Shown piece after piece: positions 61,685 through 64,000 of a stretch of DNA of 64,000 nucleotides. Source of the DNA: Ustilaginoidea virens (Eukaryota; Ascomycota; Sordariomycetes; Hypocreales; Clavicipitaceae); assembly GCF_000687475.1 (NCBI RefSeq), contig NC_057318.1, positions 2,604,001 to 2,668,000 of the forward strand, given 5' to 3'. The notes beneath the pieces were generated by a model, which saw only the letters and a list, made by a program, of their open reading frames with translations, searched no databases and was not told the origin of the DNA. Position numbers and translations under genes: made by a program. Positions within the stretch are counted from its first letter, which is position 1, and the number at the start of each line of letters is the position of its first letter.

Positions 61685-62391
61685 TGCTCCCTCGGTAGTA
61701 GCCTTATTAATTATATCGATGATTTCGATTAGGGTATAATTTTAGAGGATTTTACTAATAGTATTTCCTTTAATAAGGACTTTATAGTAGATATAGGGGG
61801 GTACCGCTAGGAGAGCTAAGCTATATTAGGGTAGTATAGCGGCGGCATATCCTTATATAGTAATAGATGCCTATATAGTAGGGGCCGGCACGGTCTTTAG
61901 GAGATTCTATATAGCCTTATTAACTACGGTTTTAATCGTCTGCATTAGGGTTCCAATAGGGGTATAGATATTTCCTAAATCAGTCTCTTACTAGGCGGTT
62001 TCTACTATATAGTTTATAGCCTCTCGCACTTTTCTTAGCACCATTAGGGGGATATAGTCCTATAGCTCTTTTATGAAGTCTTTAATTATATCGGCTATAG
62101 GTTATATCCGCCCTTAGGTAGGCTTAGTCTCGGTCTATTAGCATTATGTGCTATTTGCGATCGTAATAATCGGGTTATAGCGGCTTTATGTAATACCGCC
62201 CCTATTCCCTCTATCGATATTTATTACTTTATTTGCGCCTATTGCGCCTACTCCCTAGACGCGATACACTATAGGCAAGGGGGGTAAATGGACGAGAAAA
62301 AGCGATTGGGAATATTAGACTTAATTTTACAGGCGGTTCTATACCGCTACCTAGGTGCGGGCGAAATCGCGAAAGTTTTTTATAAGGTTTC
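61685..62391 (-). pseudogene. TAD2b 5' end and ORF1 N-terminal part
   Basis: The minus strand starts at 62391. AAAACTTTCGCGATTTCGCCCGCACC (62380-62353 read in reverse) matches the 5' ends of TAD1a (5544-5569) and TAD1b. Downstream text such as IPLMVLRKVREAINYI and TPIGTLMQTIKTVV (about 62060-61940) reads as the start of a LINE ORF1 but is not similar to the TAD1 ORF1. Cut at 61685 by TAD1b. Confidence 0.6.
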
Positions 62392-62409
62392 TTTCTACCT
62401 TCTTTATAT

Positions 62410-63010
62410 ACTTTAAAGAGAAATTAGCATTAGTAGGGGGGCTTAAATAGCCCGAGTCGGTTAAACTAAAAATACTCTAATCCGCTTTTAATCTTATATA
62501 TTAAATAAGATTATCGGCCTAAGGGTCTCTTATAAGGACTATAAGGCAGCCATTATATAATACCGCGAAATCGCTATTAACCTAGAGATAAGTCTTACCG
62601 TAAAACGCTATATAGACCCTTCCTAAGATTATAATAATAATACCTAAGATCTGCTGATAACCGCTCGGGATAAAGATAATAATACGCCTATAATAGGCAT
62701 CTATAAGCTAGGTTTAAAAGGCAAGCGAAAGTTATTTAATAAGAAAGCAGTATAGATTTTAAGGGAAGTCCTTAAGGAGTGCTACTAGAAGTCCCTTTAT
62801 ACCTAATATAAGAATACCAGCTATAAAATATAAGAATATAAGCTAAAGCTGGCCCGGCCCCTATAAGAAATAACTATAGCTTCTATAGACTTAAAGGCTA
62901 TAGAAGCCTTAAGGATCGCCAAGCTTAAAAATAGTAACGATAGTAATACCTAGGGAAAAGACTAGCCTTTAAGCTAAGTCTCGTAAAAGGGCTTAAAATA
63001 CACACTTAGC
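62410..63010 (+). pseudogene. GYP3 gag, C-terminal part
   Basis: Resumes GYP3 after TAD2b and aligns with 20266-20840 of GYP1: YFKEKLALVGGLK, IISLRVSYKDYKAAI and MPIIGIYKLG-like blocks. At about 62600 it gives the empty site of the solo LTR found in GYP2. Stops and small indels as elsewhere. Confidence 0.7.
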
Positions 63011-63069
63011 CCTTAGCTAGATTATAATAAAACCTCTATGTAAAGGAGATTAATAATATTAAAGACCGC

Positions 63070-64000
63070 ATAAATAGACACCCCTTTTTAATCCCGATAT
63101 TATATAATAATTCTATCTTTATTAATACCCTAATTAATTCTAATTGTGATTACTATAGTGCGATAAGCGAAAGAACCGTCTAAAGGTTAGGACTTTAGCC
63201 TATCTACCTACCATCCTATAGAAAGCTTAAGACTGCAATAAATATAAAGAGTCGATCGGGAGAGTAATAAGCTATTACCCCCTTGATTATTTATACCGTC
63301 TATATCGATATTAATATCGATAGATAGCTATTAGCCGTAATACTATATATTATCTTAGGCCTTACTTGCAATATTATCTTAAGGTTGCCTTAAATAAAGC
63401 ACTGCGATATCGAATTATAAGTAAAATAGTACTAACTAAGAATTAAAGCTACTAGCAGCCTACTCGTTAAAGAATTAACTATTTAATCCTTTAGGCCCGC
63501 TATAATAAATATTCTTAGTTTAATCTTTTATAGTATACTATAATAAGTAGTATATACCTAAAATAACTCGACCTCCTTCTTCTCTATAAATTTATAAGAG
63601 CTTATATATATCCTCTGTATTATACTCCTACTATATTAAAATTTAATTCCCTACCTAGTTTAGCTATAGACCCTACCGCTTAAGCTCTAGGATTTTACTA
63701 ACCTTTTCAATAAAACGAAAGCCTCTAGCCTTCTACCGTACTAAAGTATATTTAATTATTATATTAAGCTTAAACCGATCCTAAATAGGGGGCTACCCGA
63801 CCTCCCATAGGGACCGCTATATAATATACCGTAGGACTAGTTACTTAAGGTTCGGAGATAGGTAATTAACCTTATAGATAAAGGATAGATCTATATAAGC
63901 TCCTTATCGGCGGTGGTATTAGTCCTATTCGCGAGAAAAGCGAATAGCAAATAGCATTTTTATATAGATTACTAGGCCCTAAATAAAATTATAGCATAAG
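63070..64000 (+). pseudogene. GYP3 protease and start of RT
   Basis: The protease motif reads LINSNC (about 63130), Asp and Gly lost. The linker and RT N-terminus follow, including the LLVxKANSKQHFYIDY-like start at 63930-63970 by alignment with GYP1. The window ends before the catalytic RT motif. Confidence 0.68.

Larger units (their letters stand above)
49165..62391 (-). mobile_element. TAD2 copy b: Tad1-like LINE, reverse, with TAD1b inside
   Basis: The 18-bp target duplication in GYP3 fixes both ends. The 3' end is at the left, an (ATT)n tail plus 3' UTR (49165-49585). The 5' end is at the right, where the minus strand from about 62380 starts AAAACTTTCGCGATTTCGCC. Without TAD1b the element is about 6400 bp. 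From left to right on the + strand: 3' UTR, C-terminal tail, RT, endonuclease and ORF1, all read on the minus strand. Confidence 0.87.
48218..64000 (+). mobile_element. GYP3: Ty3/Gypsy element, split by TAD2b, runs off the right edge
   Basis: 5' LTR 48218-48469, leader and early gag to 49164, then TAD2b, then gag continues from 62410. The 18-bp repeat TTTCTACCTTCTTTATAT flanks the LINE (49147-49164 and 62392-62409). GYP1 reads straight through at 20250. GYP3 sits in GYP4 after CTAAT (48213-48217), whose second copy should lie beyond the window. Confidence 0.88.

Noticed and set aside
1..64000. tRNA, rRNA, telomere repeats, host introns
   Set aside because: None recognised by reading; no telomeric TTAGGG array and no cloverleaf-like gene stood out. 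A tRNAscan or Infernal run would settle small RNA genes.

Overview
The window is a nest of transposable elements from a filamentous ascomycete (Pezizomycotina-like). I could not find a single host gene, tRNA or rRNA. The evidence for the host type is the repertoire: Tad1-like LINEs, chromodomain-bearing Ty3/Gypsy elements and fungal Ty1/Copia elements. The DNA is very rich in TpA, and almost every broken codon is TAG or TAA, where relatives suggest CAG, CAA or TGG. That is the signature of repeat-induced point mutation (RIP). No element encodes an intact protein. The annotation is therefore a map of pseudogenes, LTRs and insertion junctions. Element names (COP1, COP2, GYP1-4, TAD1, TAD2) are local labels, not database names.

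Layout. 1-413 is the 3' part of a COP1-type LTR, followed by unassigned AT-rich DNA to 1298. 1299-2745 is a 3'-truncated COP2 element (copy C). 2746-3670 is a reverse-oriented COP1-like solo LTR containing a 50-bp tandem array. From 3671 the structure becomes nested. A reverse-oriented TAD2 LINE (copy a) is cut at 5182 by GYP2. GYP2 holds TAD1 copy a (5538-40275), a solo LTR (41081-41796) and GYP4 (from 45893). TAD1 copy a holds a short TAD2 fragment (9498-9928), a complete COP1 (11115-18367) and a complete GYP1 (19313-39541). GYP1 holds COP2-A (22446-37029), which holds COP2-B in reverse orientation (27813-35008). On the right, GYP4 is cut by GYP3 (48218). GYP3 holds a reverse-oriented TAD2 copy b (49165-62391), which holds TAD1 copy b (54858-61670). 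GYP3 resumes at 62410 and runs off the window.

Several independent checks support this reading. Target-site duplications flank COP1 (ATATT), COP2-A (GTATT), COP2-B (GACTT), GYP1 (TCTCT/CCTCT), the solo LTR (AATAC), TAD1a (13 bp), TAD1b (14 bp), TAD2b (18 bp) and the TAD2 fragment (10 bp). Related copies in the same window supply the empty sites. Removing the nested insertions from TAD1a leaves about 6805 bp, against 6813 bp for uninterrupted TAD1b. Removing COP2-B with one target duplication (7201 bp) restores one gag-pol frame in COP2-A.

The Copia elements are the youngest and least damaged; the Gypsy and LINE copies are heavily eroded. I see no new gene system. The value of the locus is a relative chronology of insertions and RIP, plus a few structural oddities: half-tRNA priming in COP1, a TAD2 fragment that seems to have escaped RIP, a GC-rich solo LTR with no sibling in the window, and leader and LTR tandem arrays.
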